DNA from: CAVYUC01 sp963783085
Lineage (GTDB): Bacteria; Bacteroidota; Bacteroidia; Bacteroidales; Prolixibacteraceae
DNA length: 64,000 nt
Direction of reading: 5' to 3'
NCBI GenBank assembly: GCA_963783085.1
Contig: CAWAMJ010000002.1
Span: forward strand, 434,001-498,000
Below are positions 43,361 through 52,567 of the stretch, piece by piece. Each line of letters opens with the position of its first letter. Position 1 is the stretch's first letter. Position numbers and translations under genes: made by a program. Below the pieces are notes generated by a model. The model was not told the DNA's origin and did no database searches. It was given only the letters and a program-made list of their open reading frames with translations.

Positions 43361-44788
43361 TCAACTTTCTTGTTCGCGGTGAATAAGAACAACGTTCACC
43401 GGAAAATTGTTTTTCAGATGTCCGGCCAGTTTCTCCGCGGCGTAAACCGAACGATGCTGTCCGCCGGTACAGCCAAAATTTACCGACAGATGAGTAAATC
43501 CGCGTTCGAGGTAGTTTTTCACCGACTGATCGACCATGGCTTTTACAGCATCAAGAAATTGCTTCATTTCCGACTGTTGCTCCAGAAATTCCTGTACGGG
43601 CAAATCATTTCCGGTTAGCGATTTAAATTCAATTTGCCGCCCCGGATTGTTAATTGCCCGGCAGTCGAAAACAAAACCGCCGCCATTTCCCGATGGATCT
43701 TCCGGAATTCCTTTTTTATAGGAAAAACTGATAATTCTCACGGTCAGCAATTTTTCACTGGTACCAATTTCTTTTAACGTTTCCGACTGTGTGAGCCCTT
43801 GCAAAACCTTCATCAGTTCCGGAAGTTTTACCGGAAAATCAACTTCTGGGAGCAGGTAGTTTAAATTTTTAACGGCGAATGGAATACTTTTCAGGAAATG
43901 TTCTTTTTTCTCGTAAAACCCGCGGAACCCATATGCGCCCATCGCCTGCATGATGCGAATGAGTACAAATCCGTTAAAATACGATGAAAACTCTTTTTCG
44001 TTTACAGGAATGTATTTTTTAAGTTCTTCTACATATTCACTGAAAAACTGCGCGCGGATTGCCGGGGGAATATCGGCTTTTCCGTCGTACAACAGCGACG
44101 CCAAATCGTATTGCAGGGCGCCGCGCCGGCCCCCCTGGTAATCAATAAAATAAACTGCTCCGTTTTTCAGCATAATATTCCTCGACTGAAAATCGCGGTA
44201 CATAAAATAACCGGAATCAGCCGAAAGCAGGTAATCGCTGAATATCTGGAAATCATCTTCCAGCGCCTGCTCGTCGAATGGAATTTTAGCCAGCTTCAGA
44301 AAATAATATTTGAAATAGTTTAAGTCCCACATCATTGATTGTTTGTCAAATGCTGCCCGCGGATAGCAAACCGAGAAATCCAGATCCCTGCCGCCAATAA
44401 TCTGGATGCGCGGTAAAACCTTCAGCACTTTTTGATATTCGGAAACAATCTTCCCTGAAAAACCTTCCACCTCCCTGTGTTCCGACAAGAAATCGAAAAG
44501 CGTGGTGTCGCCCAAATCTTCCTGTAAATAGTTTTTTGTGTTGCCGCTAACTGCATAAATTTCAGGAACCGGCAATCCTTTTTGGAAGAAATGTTTTGAA
44601 AACGACAAAAATGCTGTGTTTTCTTTTACATCCTCGTTACATGCACCGATAACAGAGCGGTTTGCATTTTTAATGCGGCAGTATTCACGGTACGAACCCG
44701 ACAGTGGCAACATTTCGAATGAATCGACCTTTTCTTTAAATTGATTTTCAAAGAGTTGTATTATTTCCTTTTTTACAGAATCTTCCAA
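43361..44788 (-). CDS. AmgK-like phosphotransferase fused to RapZ C-terminal domain
   Basis: 475 residues. Residues ~1-330 form an aminoglycoside-phosphotransferase-fold kinase close to the cell-wall sugar kinase AmgK: catalytic loop YFMYRDFQSRNIMLKNG, metal motif VYFIDYQGGRRGALQYDLASLLYD, then KADIPPAIR. Residues ~345-475 match the RapZ C-terminal domain, with FVFDCRAINNPG, HLSVNFGCTGGQHRSVYAAEKL and VVLIHRE. The RapZ N-terminal P-loop ATPase domain is absent. RapZ senses glucosamine-6-phosphate through this C-domain in E. coli. The start is TTG 44788; the first ATG (44713) would cut into the kinase. Confidence 0.87.
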   Translation of the reverse strand: MEDSVKKEIIQLFENQFKEKVDSFEMLPLSGSYREYCRIKNANRSVIGACNEDVKENTAFLSFSKHFFQKGLPVPEIYAVSGNTKNYLQEDLGDTTLFDFLSEHREVEGFSGKIVSEYQKVLKVLPRIQIIGGRDLDFSVCYPRAAFDKQSMMWDLNYFKYYFLKLAKIPFDEQALEDDFQIFSDYLLSADSGYFMYRDFQSRNIMLKNGAVYFIDYQGGRRGALQYDLASLLYDGKADIPPAIRAQFFSEYVEELKKYIPVNEKEFSSYFNGFVLIRIMQAMGAYGFRGFYEKKEHFLKSIPFAVKNLNYLLPEVDFPVKLPELMKVLQGLTQSETLKEIGTSEKLLTVRIISFSYKKGIPEDPSGNGGGFVFDCRAINNPGRQIEFKSLTGNDLPVQEFLEQQSEMKQFLDAVKAMVDQSVKNYLERGFTHLSVNFGCTGGQHRSVYAAEKLAGHLKNNFPVNVVLIHREQES

Positions 44789-44841
44789 ATGATTAAAAAT
44801 TAAAAGTTAAAATGTATTTTTATGTCTTCAGCTTTTCCGCT

Positions 44842-45565
44842 ATGACAAAACTCAGGTTCAAAAATATTCATTTTTTAAGGATACTCCGAATATTATTTGC
44901 ACTGGCCGGAATTTTCCTGCTGATTTGTTTGGCGTTATCGCTAACAACGCTCCCATATTGGGGATTTCACTGGCTGGGCACCAGCAAATCGGAATTAAAA
45001 TGGAAACCCGAAACCATTGTTTTGCTCGGCGGAGGGGGCATGCCCAGCGAATCGAACCTGATGCGGAGCTGGTATACCGGAAAAGCCGCAGAAACTTTTA
45101 GAAATGCAGAAGTAATCATAGCAATGCCGGGCGACCTCACCGACAGTTTGAGCACTCCGCGGCTGATGAAAGCAGAACTGCAGTTGCGCGGCATTGCTTC
45201 CAACCGCATTTTATTCGAACCGGATGGCACAAATACCCGGGCACAGGCGCTGAACTGCAAAAAAATTCTGGGAGCAAAAAACCCGGTTTTACTGGTTTCA
45301 TCGCCGGAGCACATGCGGCGTGCGGTGCTTTGTTTCCGGAAAGCGGGTTTCGAAAAAGTGAACGCCCTGCCTGCATTCGAAAATGCTGTTGAAGCCGATC
45401 TTACTTTCAACGACGATGAGCTGGGCGACGACAAATTGCTGGTTCCCGATGTAGGCGATAGCATTCAGGTACGTTACCAGATTATGGAACCACCTGAAGT
45501 ACGAGATTTTAATTGCACGCGAAATCACGGCGCTGATTTACTACAGGCTCCGGGGTTGGATTTAA
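44842..45565 (+). pseudogene. YdcF/ElyC-type DUF218 membrane protein, frameshifted near its 3' end
   Basis: N-terminal TM helix (residues ~10-35), then the DUF218 domain: ETIVLLGGGGMPSESNLMR, AEVIIAMPGDLTDS, EPDGTNTRAQALNCKKILG and PVLLVSSPEHMRRAVLCFRKAGF. After SIQVRYQ the reading frame becomes nonsense (IMEPPEVRDFNCTRN). One base later the expected ending appears, WNHLKYEILIAREITALIYY, then RLRGWI and a stop at 45565. An extra A at 45484 explains it. The corrected stop leaves an 18-bp gap to the convergent gene, whereas the uncorrected ORF (to 45606) would overlap it. Confidence 0.85.
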
Positions 45566-45582
45566 AAATAAGCAACGTTGAA

Positions 45583-46476
45583 TTATTTATGCGGACTATT
45601 TTTTAGTTCCTTCATGTATTTTTTCAGCCAGCCGCTTCCTCTGAGGAGGTTGTATTCATCGAGGAACCATTCTGTTTTTTGCAGTGTTTTGTAAAAATAC
45701 TTCGGCTTATTTTTGTAGTTGAAAAATCCGTGTTTCTGCCCTTTGTAACCTACGAGAATGCATTTGTTTCCTTCCTGTTTCATGGCATGTTTAAACCTCA
45801 CTACATTTTCGTACGGAACCGTTGTATCGGCTTTTCCATGCATAATCAGGGTTGTTGGTGCATCTTCGGTGATGTGGTGAACGGGTGAAATTTCGAATTC
45901 GCGCCCATCCAGCTTTTCCTGTCCATATCCGCGTTTTCCGGTATCTACAACCGGGTTAAAAAGCACCAGCGCCATCGGTTTTGGCGATACCGATAAATCG
46001 TCGGTTTCTTCATTTACCGCATCAATAATGGCGGTGCAGGCAGCCAAATGTCCCCCCGCAGAACCTCCTGCCGCAATGATTCTTTCCACATCGATTTCCA
46101 GGCTGTCGGCATGGATTTTAATGAACCGCATAGCCGATTTGGCATCTTTAACACTTTCAAACGGAGTGGTATTATGTCTGTTTTTGGTTCGGTAATCGGG
46201 GCAAATTGCTATCATTCCCCTCGACGCCAGGTAGGTTGCCTGTAAATTGAAATGAGAAGGATTTCCACTCACCCAACCCCCGCCAAAAAAGAAAACAATA
46301 GCCGGAAGTTTGATGTTCGCCTGCCAGTCGGGCCTGTAAATGAACATTTTCAATGAATACCCGTCGACATTTTTATAAACCAGCGAATCGGTCTTTACGT
46401 TAAAATGTTGTGCTTCCGACGTATCGGCAAGAAATATTCCTGCTATAAAAAACAGCACGTATAATATTTTCTTCAT
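45583..46476 (-). CDS. Exported alpha/beta-hydrolase esterase (BD-FAE type)
   Basis: 297 residues with a signal peptide (KKILYVLFFIAGIFLADTSEA). The oxyanion-hole motif is FFFGGGWVSG, the nucleophile elbow GGSAGG, the acid HGKADTTVP and the catalytic His in GQKHGFFN. This is the hormone-sensitive-lipase/BD-FAE group, many of which remove acyl groups from plant polysaccharides. It starts immediately after the M28 peptidase stop, so the two form one transcript. The stop lies 18 bp from the end of the convergent YdcF gene. Confidence 0.88.
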   Translation of the reverse strand: MKKILYVLFFIAGIFLADTSEAQHFNVKTDSLVYKNVDGYSLKMFIYRPDWQANIKLPAIVFFFGGGWVSGNPSHFNLQATYLASRGMIAICPDYRTKNRHNTTPFESVKDAKSAMRFIKIHADSLEIDVERIIAAGGSAGGHLAACTAIIDAVNEETDDLSVSPKPMALVLFNPVVDTGKRGYGQEKLDGREFEISPVHHITEDAPTTLIMHGKADTTVPYENVVRFKHAMKQEGNKCILVGYKGQKHGFFNYKNKPKYFYKTLQKTEWFLDEYNLLRGSGWLKKYMKELKNSPHK

Positions 46477-48243
46477 TTAAAGTTGAATTATGAATACGGT
46501 TTCTTTGTCGTCGCGAATTACATCCACCGAAATCCTCTGTCCGGGTTCAAGCGACTGTAACCGGTTCATGTAATCGTAAATGTTGCCTACTTTTTTTCCT
46601 TCAATAGCGGTGATAATATCCCCCTTTTTCAAGCCTCCTTTACCGGCTGGCTTCCCTTTGGTGACGGCATCTATACGCATTCCCCGCTTTTCGAGGCCGG
46701 CATAGTCGGGCATTATTCCAAGCGTTACCTTAAACCTTCCGCCGCGGCTTCGCTGATACTTTGGACCAGCTTCCTGAAACGTCAGCAGTTTTTCGCGGTT
46801 GGCAACATCATGGATTACCTCGTATGCATAATCGCCGATTTTCTTCATTCCCGGATAATCAATGCGATCGGCATCATCGGAAGGTGTGTGATAATCAGAA
46901 TGGGCGCCGGTGGATATAAAAAATACAGGAACCTCCTGCAGGTAAAATGAGGCATGATCGGACGGGCCAATCCCTTCTTCTGAAAAAGCCAGTTCGAAAC
47001 CGGGATTAAATTCCTTTAGAATACCCTCTGTTTCCAGCGATGTTCCCGTACCGCCAATACTCAGTCCGTTCGTCATTGTGTCAAGCCTTCCAACCATATC
47101 GAAATTAAACATGGCATCTATTTTATTCATTTCCACGGGCGGATCCGCAGTAAATGCTTTTGAGCCAATCAAACCCATTTCTTCCGCTCCAAAGGCGGCA
47201 AAAATAATACTTCTTTTGTTATTTCTGCTTGCTGCAAATTTTTGTGCCAGTTCAATAACCATTGCCACACCCGAAGCATTATCGTCGGCTCCGTTATGAA
47301 CGCCTGTGGTATCCGGGGCACGTGAACCGGAACCGGGGCCTCCCATTCCCAAATGATCGTAATGCGCCCCCACAACCACATATTCTTCGCTCAGGTTTCC
47401 GTTGCTTCCCCGGAGCAGGGCAACTATGTTTTGAGATTCCGACTGCTGCAATTCGATATTCACCGTTGCCGAAACTGTTGCATTTGTTTCCAGATGAACC
47501 GGCCGGTTTTGTTCGTTCATTTTCGTTTCAAGCGACTCGATTGTTTCGCCGTTACCAGCCAGAATTTTATTCGCTACCGCTCTCGTTACCTGTAAAACCG
47601 GAATGGAGTAACGGCTGCTGTTTTTGTCGAAAAACAACGAAGATAGTTCATCATTTTCATTGTAATTTTTACCCCCGACCAGAATCAACCCGGCGGCATT
47701 TTTATCGGAAGCATTCAACGCTTTTGCACGTTCGCCGGAAAACGGTACAAACGGGCTTTGCGGATTGTCCATATCGGGATCGCCCTGTAAAACCAGCACC
47801 CACTTTCCACTGACATCAATTCCCTCAAAATCATTCCACAATAATGTATCAAGCTGAACTTCCAATCCGTAACCGGTAAAAATTACCGGCGCCTCAACCG
47901 TTGTATTGGCTGAAAAAGCATAAGGCAGAAAATCAGTTTCAACCTTAAAAGAAGCTCCGTTCACCGATAGTTCATTCACTCCGGAAATTTTGGCATCATT
48001 CACCAAACCAAATTTCTGAAAGCCATCACTATATAATAATTCAAGTCCTGCGTTATGAAATTTATCCCGAATAAATACGGCGGCAAGGCTATCTCCGCCT
48101 TCGCCTGCTTTTCTTCCTTTTAACGAATCGGAAGCAAGATAATATACACTTTCCCGCAGTTCGCCGGCCGTAATTTCGGGATTGTATTTTTCCGTGCATG
48201 AGGAAATAACAACCAGTAAAATAATAAAACCGAAAAGCTTCAT
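46477..48243 (-). CDS. M28 zinc aminopeptidase lipoprotein with PA and PDZ domains
   Basis: 588 residues. Lipobox VISSCTEKY at the N-terminus, a PA-type insert (residues ~85-235), then the M28 catalytic core: GAHYDHLGMG, HNGADDNASGVA, FGAEEMGLIGS, DMVGRL and GPSDHASFY, giving the five zinc ligands and the catalytic Glu. A C-terminal PDZ domain follows (GKPAGKGGLKKGDIITAIEG). It should act as a membrane-anchored aminopeptidase in the periplasm or on the surface. First gene of a two-gene unit with the downstream esterase. Confidence 0.93.
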   Translation of the reverse strand: MKLFGFIILLVVISSCTEKYNPEITAGELRESVYYLASDSLKGRKAGEGGDSLAAVFIRDKFHNAGLELLYSDGFQKFGLVNDAKISGVNELSVNGASFKVETDFLPYAFSANTTVEAPVIFTGYGLEVQLDTLLWNDFEGIDVSGKWVLVLQGDPDMDNPQSPFVPFSGERAKALNASDKNAAGLILVGGKNYNENDELSSLFFDKNSSRYSIPVLQVTRAVANKILAGNGETIESLETKMNEQNRPVHLETNATVSATVNIELQQSESQNIVALLRGSNGNLSEEYVVVGAHYDHLGMGGPGSGSRAPDTTGVHNGADDNASGVAMVIELAQKFAASRNNKRSIIFAAFGAEEMGLIGSKAFTADPPVEMNKIDAMFNFDMVGRLDTMTNGLSIGGTGTSLETEGILKEFNPGFELAFSEEGIGPSDHASFYLQEVPVFFISTGAHSDYHTPSDDADRIDYPGMKKIGDYAYEVIHDVANREKLLTFQEAGPKYQRSRGGRFKVTLGIMPDYAGLEKRGMRIDAVTKGKPAGKGGLKKGDIITAIEGKKVGNIYDYMNRLQSLEPGQRISVDVIRDDKETVFIIQL

Positions 48244-48381
48244 CTTATATTTTTTCTTTATTTTTTTCGAAATTATTTCCCGGAAGAGAACCTGTGAAAT
48301 TTAGCGTAATAATACGCAATATCCGGCATTTTAAAAAGTTGTTATGTATATTTACGTCCGCAAAACAGAAACAGAAAACCA

Positions 48382-50469
48382 TTGATTTCATTCGGAACAA
48401 CATACTGGTTCGTTTTTTTTCTGGCAATTATAATTGCGGCAGCAGGGGTCGCTTCAATCATTTATTACCGGAACAAAAACAATAACGAACTTACCCGAAC
48501 CCAGGTATGGACATTAACCATTTTACGTTTCTTTTCGTTTTTCCTAATTGCATTTTTGCTGCTTTCCCCATTTATCAGAAACCTGATAAAAATGGTGCAA
48601 AATCCGGTTATTGTTGCCGCATGGGACAACTCCGGGTCGGTTGTATCCGAACAGGATTCGGTGGCAATTGCCAACGAAATCGGGAAGGTCAGAGGCGAGA
48701 TTTCAAATGAACTGAACAATGAATACCGGGTGATAAACTACACGTTCGGAGAAAGCACCGAACCTTCGGAAAACATCGACTTCTCTGAAAAAAAATCGGA
48801 TTACAGTGAGATGATTTCCAGTATTATAAATAACCACTTCAACGAAAAAGTGGGGGCGTTGATTATTGCCGGCGATGGGATCTACAACGAAGGAAAAAAC
48901 CCGGTAAATCTCACCGATAATATGAATTTTCCGGTATATACGATTGGCCTGGGGGATACTACTGAAACCACCGACGCCCGGATTCAAAATGTGGATGTGA
49001 ACCGTACTTCTTTTTCAGGAAACCGTTTTCCGGTGGAAGTGGATGTGCAGTTTTTGCGATTGGCCGGTAAACCTTTGAAATTGTCAATCAGGCAAAGCGG
49101 CAAAGAACTCACCAGTACAATGATCACGCCACCGAATGACGATTATTTTGCCACCCGGCAGTTTATTCTCGAAGCCGGCGATCGTGGTCTGAAACATTTT
49201 TCAGCAGTAATTCAAAGCGTTGAAAATGAACGAAACACAACCAATAATTCCAACCATTTTGTTGTTAATGTACTGGAAAACAAACAAAAAATTCTGATTC
49301 TTTCTGAAGGTCCGCATCCTGACATTGGCGCGATAAAAACCACTCTGGAAGAGCAGCAGATGTACGAGGTTTCCATATTTACGGAAGAACCCTTTCCGTC
49401 TGATATTTCAGAATTTAACCTCATTATTTTAAACCAGTTGCCCACCTCCGGAAAATCGGCAGCCACAATCATTTCCAAAGCTGAAACCAACCGGGTACCG
49501 GTACTTTTTATCGTCGGAAAATCAACATTTCTGCCCCAGTTAAATGCGCTTTCCCAGGGCGCTGCCGTAGAACCGCTGGCAGGTTCGGTGGAAGAGGCGC
49601 AGGCAACCCTCAATCCGACCTACAAAATTTTTACGCTCAGCGAAAGCTTCAGGGAAATTTTGCCGCAGTTTCCGCCCTTGCTTACCCCGTTTGCACGTTA
49701 CGAAACCGGCGAAGGATTTAGCACGCTGCTATACCAGAGAATCAAAAACATTGAAACTGCAAAACCACTGCTTGCCACAGGCACGATCAACGGCAGAAAA
49801 ACAGGTTTTATTTTTGGAGAAGGAATTTGGCGCTGGCGGCTCTACAATTACTATTTTAATCAAACGCACGAACAGTTTAATGAAATAATTAATCAACTGG
49901 TACGGTATCTTGCATTGCGTGAAAATGAAGATAATTTTATTGTTGATTTTCAGCCGGTTTATGATGAAATTGAAAATGTTGTTTTCGACGCGGAAGTGTA
50001 TAATGAAAATTTTGAACGGATTACCTCAGAAGAAGTAAACATTACGATAAAAAACGAAACAGGCGAAGAATTTGATTTTACCTTCGATGTTGTGGGCGAC
50101 AAGTATCACCTGAACGCAGGAAATCTTCCGACAGGCGATTACAATTTTACTGCCAGTGTAAAAATTGGAGATGAAACTTTTACGGAATCAGGCAGTTTCA
50201 CAGTTGTTGCCGTAAATATCGAAAATATTGTAACCACGGCAAACCACCGGGTTTTATACCAAATGGCGGCCCGTACCGGTGGAAATTTTTACCTTCCGGG
50301 AGCAGCCGGGAGAATGGTGGAAGATTTGAAAAAAAGCGCCAGTTTAAAGCCGGCTGTTTATTTTCAGGAAGCAATAAACGAACTGTTAAACCTGCGCTGG
50401 CTGTTTTTTGTTTTTCTTTTACTATTGGGTGTGGAATGGTTTTTGAGGAAATTCTGGGGAATTTATTAA
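48382..50469 (+). CDS. BatA-like VWA-domain membrane protein
   Basis: 695 residues. Two N-terminal TM helices (residues ~9-28 and 45-65), a von Willebrand A-like domain with the MIDAS sequence WDNSGS (82-86) and IIAGDGIYNEG, a long beta-rich periplasmic region with an Ig-like segment (TGDYNFTASVKIGDETFTESG), and one C-terminal TM helix (LRWLFFVFLLLLGVEWFL). It resembles large VWA/glutamine-amidotransferase-like proteins linked to Bat operons. No ATG is near the start; TTG 48382 is used. It precedes three DUF6340 genes by 15 bp. Confidence 0.88.
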   Translation: MISFGTTYWFVFFLAIIIAAAGVASIIYYRNKNNNELTRTQVWTLTILRFFSFFLIAFLLLSPFIRNLIKMVQNPVIVAAWDNSGSVVSEQDSVAIANEIGKVRGEISNELNNEYRVINYTFGESTEPSENIDFSEKKSDYSEMISSIINNHFNEKVGALIIAGDGIYNEGKNPVNLTDNMNFPVYTIGLGDTTETTDARIQNVDVNRTSFSGNRFPVEVDVQFLRLAGKPLKLSIRQSGKELTSTMITPPNDDYFATRQFILEAGDRGLKHFSAVIQSVENERNTTNNSNHFVVNVLENKQKILILSEGPHPDIGAIKTTLEEQQMYEVSIFTEEPFPSDISEFNLIILNQLPTSGKSAATIISKAETNRVPVLFIVGKSTFLPQLNALSQGAAVEPLAGSVEEAQATLNPTYKIFTLSESFREILPQFPPLLTPFARYETGEGFSTLLYQRIKNIETAKPLLATGTINGRKTGFIFGEGIWRWRLYNYYFNQTHEQFNEIINQLVRYLALRENEDNFIVDFQPVYDEIENVVFDAEVYNENFERITSEEVNITIKNETGEEFDFTFDVVGDKYHLNAGNLPTGDYNFTASVKIGDETFTESGSFTVVAVNIENIVTTANHRVLYQMAARTGGNFYLPGAAGRMVEDLKKSASLKPAVYFQEAINELLNLRWLFFVFLLLLGVEWFLRKFWGIY

Positions 50470-50484
50470 CCGGGGCAATTCACA

Positions 50485-51543
50485 ATGAAAATTTCAAGTA
50501 GGAAAACAGTTAATTATGCACTTCTAATCCTTCTGACAATCATAACTTTATCATGTAGTTCCACAAGAAGTTTGCTGGTTCAGATTCCCGAACCAACAGA
50601 AAAAGAATTACCTGCAAATATCCAAAGCCTCACCATTGTAACACAGGCGGTAAACTCAAAATTTAATGATCTTTCAGCTGATTCGCTACAAAGAATATTC
50701 TACAAAAGCAATTTCGATTTAGACACCGTTATTTACGATCGGCAGGCTGCCGATACAACCATAAAAGCGCTTGGCGAACTTCTTTTCGAATCCGGGCGAT
50801 ATGATTTTGTAATTCCCGAAGACCGTTTTTTACGTCCCCCCGGAGGAACATCTTTTAGCGTGGAAATGCCATGGTCGCAGGTGAAAAATCTTTGTCAAAT
50901 TTACCAGACTGATGCGGTATTATCGCTCGATTATTTTGCCACACGGGTAAGTACCGATCTGAGCCGCGAAAGTTATTTCAATCCGAACGACAACAACTTG
51001 TATTCGGGTGCCGGAGCGCAAATGTCCGTAAATTACGAAGCGCTTTTCAGGGTTTATGATCCGGCGGAAGAGAAAGTTTTGGTGAGGGAATTTTTGCGCG
51101 ATACGCTTATTTGGGAAGATACAGATGGTTCGTTGAAGGATTTGTTCAGTCGTTTCACACCGGTTAAACAAGCGCTGACTGAGGCCGGGATTTCTGCTGC
51201 AATCGATTTTTCTGATAAAATAGCCATTGTTTGGCACACCCAGCGCAGAAGTTATTTTTCAAAAGGGAACGATAAATTTGAGGAAGCCAACGTTTTGGTC
51301 GACTCGGGAAACTGGCAATCAGCAGTTTCACTATGGAAAGAAGTTGCGGAAAACAGCAGTTCAAAATCATTGAAAAGCAAAGCACAGTTGAATGTGGCGC
51401 TTGGTTACGAAATGCTCGGCGACGTTGAGCAGGCCATTTCATGGGCAGTAAAGTCGTACGAAACAATGTACCACCCTTTAACTTACGAATACCTTAAAGT
51501 GCTGAAAAACAGGAAAGACGAACAACAAAAACTTATAAAATGA
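50485..51543 (+). CDS. DUF6340 family lipoprotein, first of three paralogues
   Basis: 352 residues. Signal and lipobox: ALLILLTIITLSCSSTRS. The DUF6340 domain has a DAVLSLDYFATRVSTD segment and a C-terminal TPR-like helical pair: NWQSAVSLWKEVAENSS ... KAQLNVALGYEMLGDVEQAISWAVKSYE. It is probably an outer-membrane lipoprotein facing the periplasm. Function unknown. The stop overlaps the next ATG (ATGA). Confidence 0.85.
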   Translation: MKISSRKTVNYALLILLTIITLSCSSTRSLLVQIPEPTEKELPANIQSLTIVTQAVNSKFNDLSADSLQRIFYKSNFDLDTVIYDRQAADTTIKALGELLFESGRYDFVIPEDRFLRPPGGTSFSVEMPWSQVKNLCQIYQTDAVLSLDYFATRVSTDLSRESYFNPNDNNLYSGAGAQMSVNYEALFRVYDPAEEKVLVREFLRDTLIWEDTDGSLKDLFSRFTPVKQALTEAGISAAIDFSDKIAIVWHTQRRSYFSKGNDKFEEANVLVDSGNWQSAVSLWKEVAENSSSKSLKSKAQLNVALGYEMLGDVEQAISWAVKSYETMYHPLTYEYLKVLKNRKDEQQKLIK

Positions 51544-52565
51544 ACCGATATATCTGGCCTGCATTGTTCATAATGCTGGCGGTAACATCCTGCACGGTTT
51601 ATAACGAATACCCCATTGATGTATATAAACCCGGCGCGGTGATTATTCCCCCTTCCGTAAAAAACGTTACTCTGGTTTACCGGAATTTCAAATACCCCGG
51701 CGATACTTTACAACACTATTACAAAAACGATTTTAAACTATTCAAAGCATCCAACGATCCTGAAAACCTCGATAGTTTGCTGGTTACTTCCTGTTTGTCC
51801 GAACTGGCCAAAAATCTGAAAAGTAGCGGCAGTTTTGATTCAGTTCGTGTTATTCCATATGAAACGTTTAAACGGCATTCAGGAGAAAAATTACCACTTT
51901 TCAATTCTGGTTTGGTCCAAAAGTTTACCGGAAATTCTCCTTCGGAATTGTTGATTTCGCTTGAAACCTTTTCTTATTTCTACTCGAAATATCCGGAACG
52001 ATATGAAACAATAGCAACCGATGAAGTTATAACCGCAGCAGTTTGGGGCGTTTATTTTCCGGCGGGCGAAAAAATGATCGAACGGAAAACGATGATCGAT
52101 ACGCTGGTTTGGAACGGTTACGATGATCAGGGAAATTACAAAAAAGGATACAAAGCGCCGCCAAGAATTGCCGCGTTACAGATTGCCTCGAAAATGGCCG
52201 GCGAAAACTACGCCAAACGTTTTTATGCCTCGTGGCGAACCGTCAACCGGATTTACAGCATACCGCCCCTCCCCGATTTTTCGCAGGCTGCAGCTTATTT
52301 CGAAGAGGGAAAAACAGACGATGCAATTCAGCTTTGGAAAAAATACGTGGACGACAGGAACGGGAAACTGGCTATTAATGCCCGGTACAACCTGGCGCTG
52401 GCTTATGAAATTCAAGACAAAATTGATTTAGCTGTTCAATGGCTAACTGCCGCGCGCGATTTAGCTGTAAAAACAAGAAGCAGGGAAGATTTGACAAGGA
52501 TTTTCAGCTATTTAAAAGCACTGGAACAAAGGCAAAAAGAAATTCAACGTTTGATGCAACAATAA
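51540..52565 (+). CDS. DUF6340 family lipoprotein, second paralogue
   Basis: 341 residues with a lipobox ending AVTSCTVYN. It shares the layout of its neighbours: ELLISLETFSYFYSKYP replaces the LSLDYF segment. The C-terminal TPR-like region reads GKTDDAIQLWKKYVDDRNGKLAINARYNLALAYEIQ. It starts within the stop of the first paralogue by a 4-bp ATGA overlap and ends 2 bp before the third. Unknown function. Confidence 0.85.
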   Translation: MNRYIWPALFIMLAVTSCTVYNEYPIDVYKPGAVIIPPSVKNVTLVYRNFKYPGDTLQHYYKNDFKLFKASNDPENLDSLLVTSCLSELAKNLKSSGSFDSVRVIPYETFKRHSGEKLPLFNSGLVQKFTGNSPSELLISLETFSYFYSKYPERYETIATDEVITAAVWGVYFPAGEKMIERKTMIDTLVWNGYDDQGNYKKGYKAPPRIAALQIASKMAGENYAKRFYASWRTVNRIYSIPPLPDFSQAAAYFEEGKTDDAIQLWKKYVDDRNGKLAINARYNLALAYEIQDKIDLAVQWLTAARDLAVKTRSREDLTRIFSYLKALEQRQKEIQRLMQQ

Positions 52566-52567
52566 AA

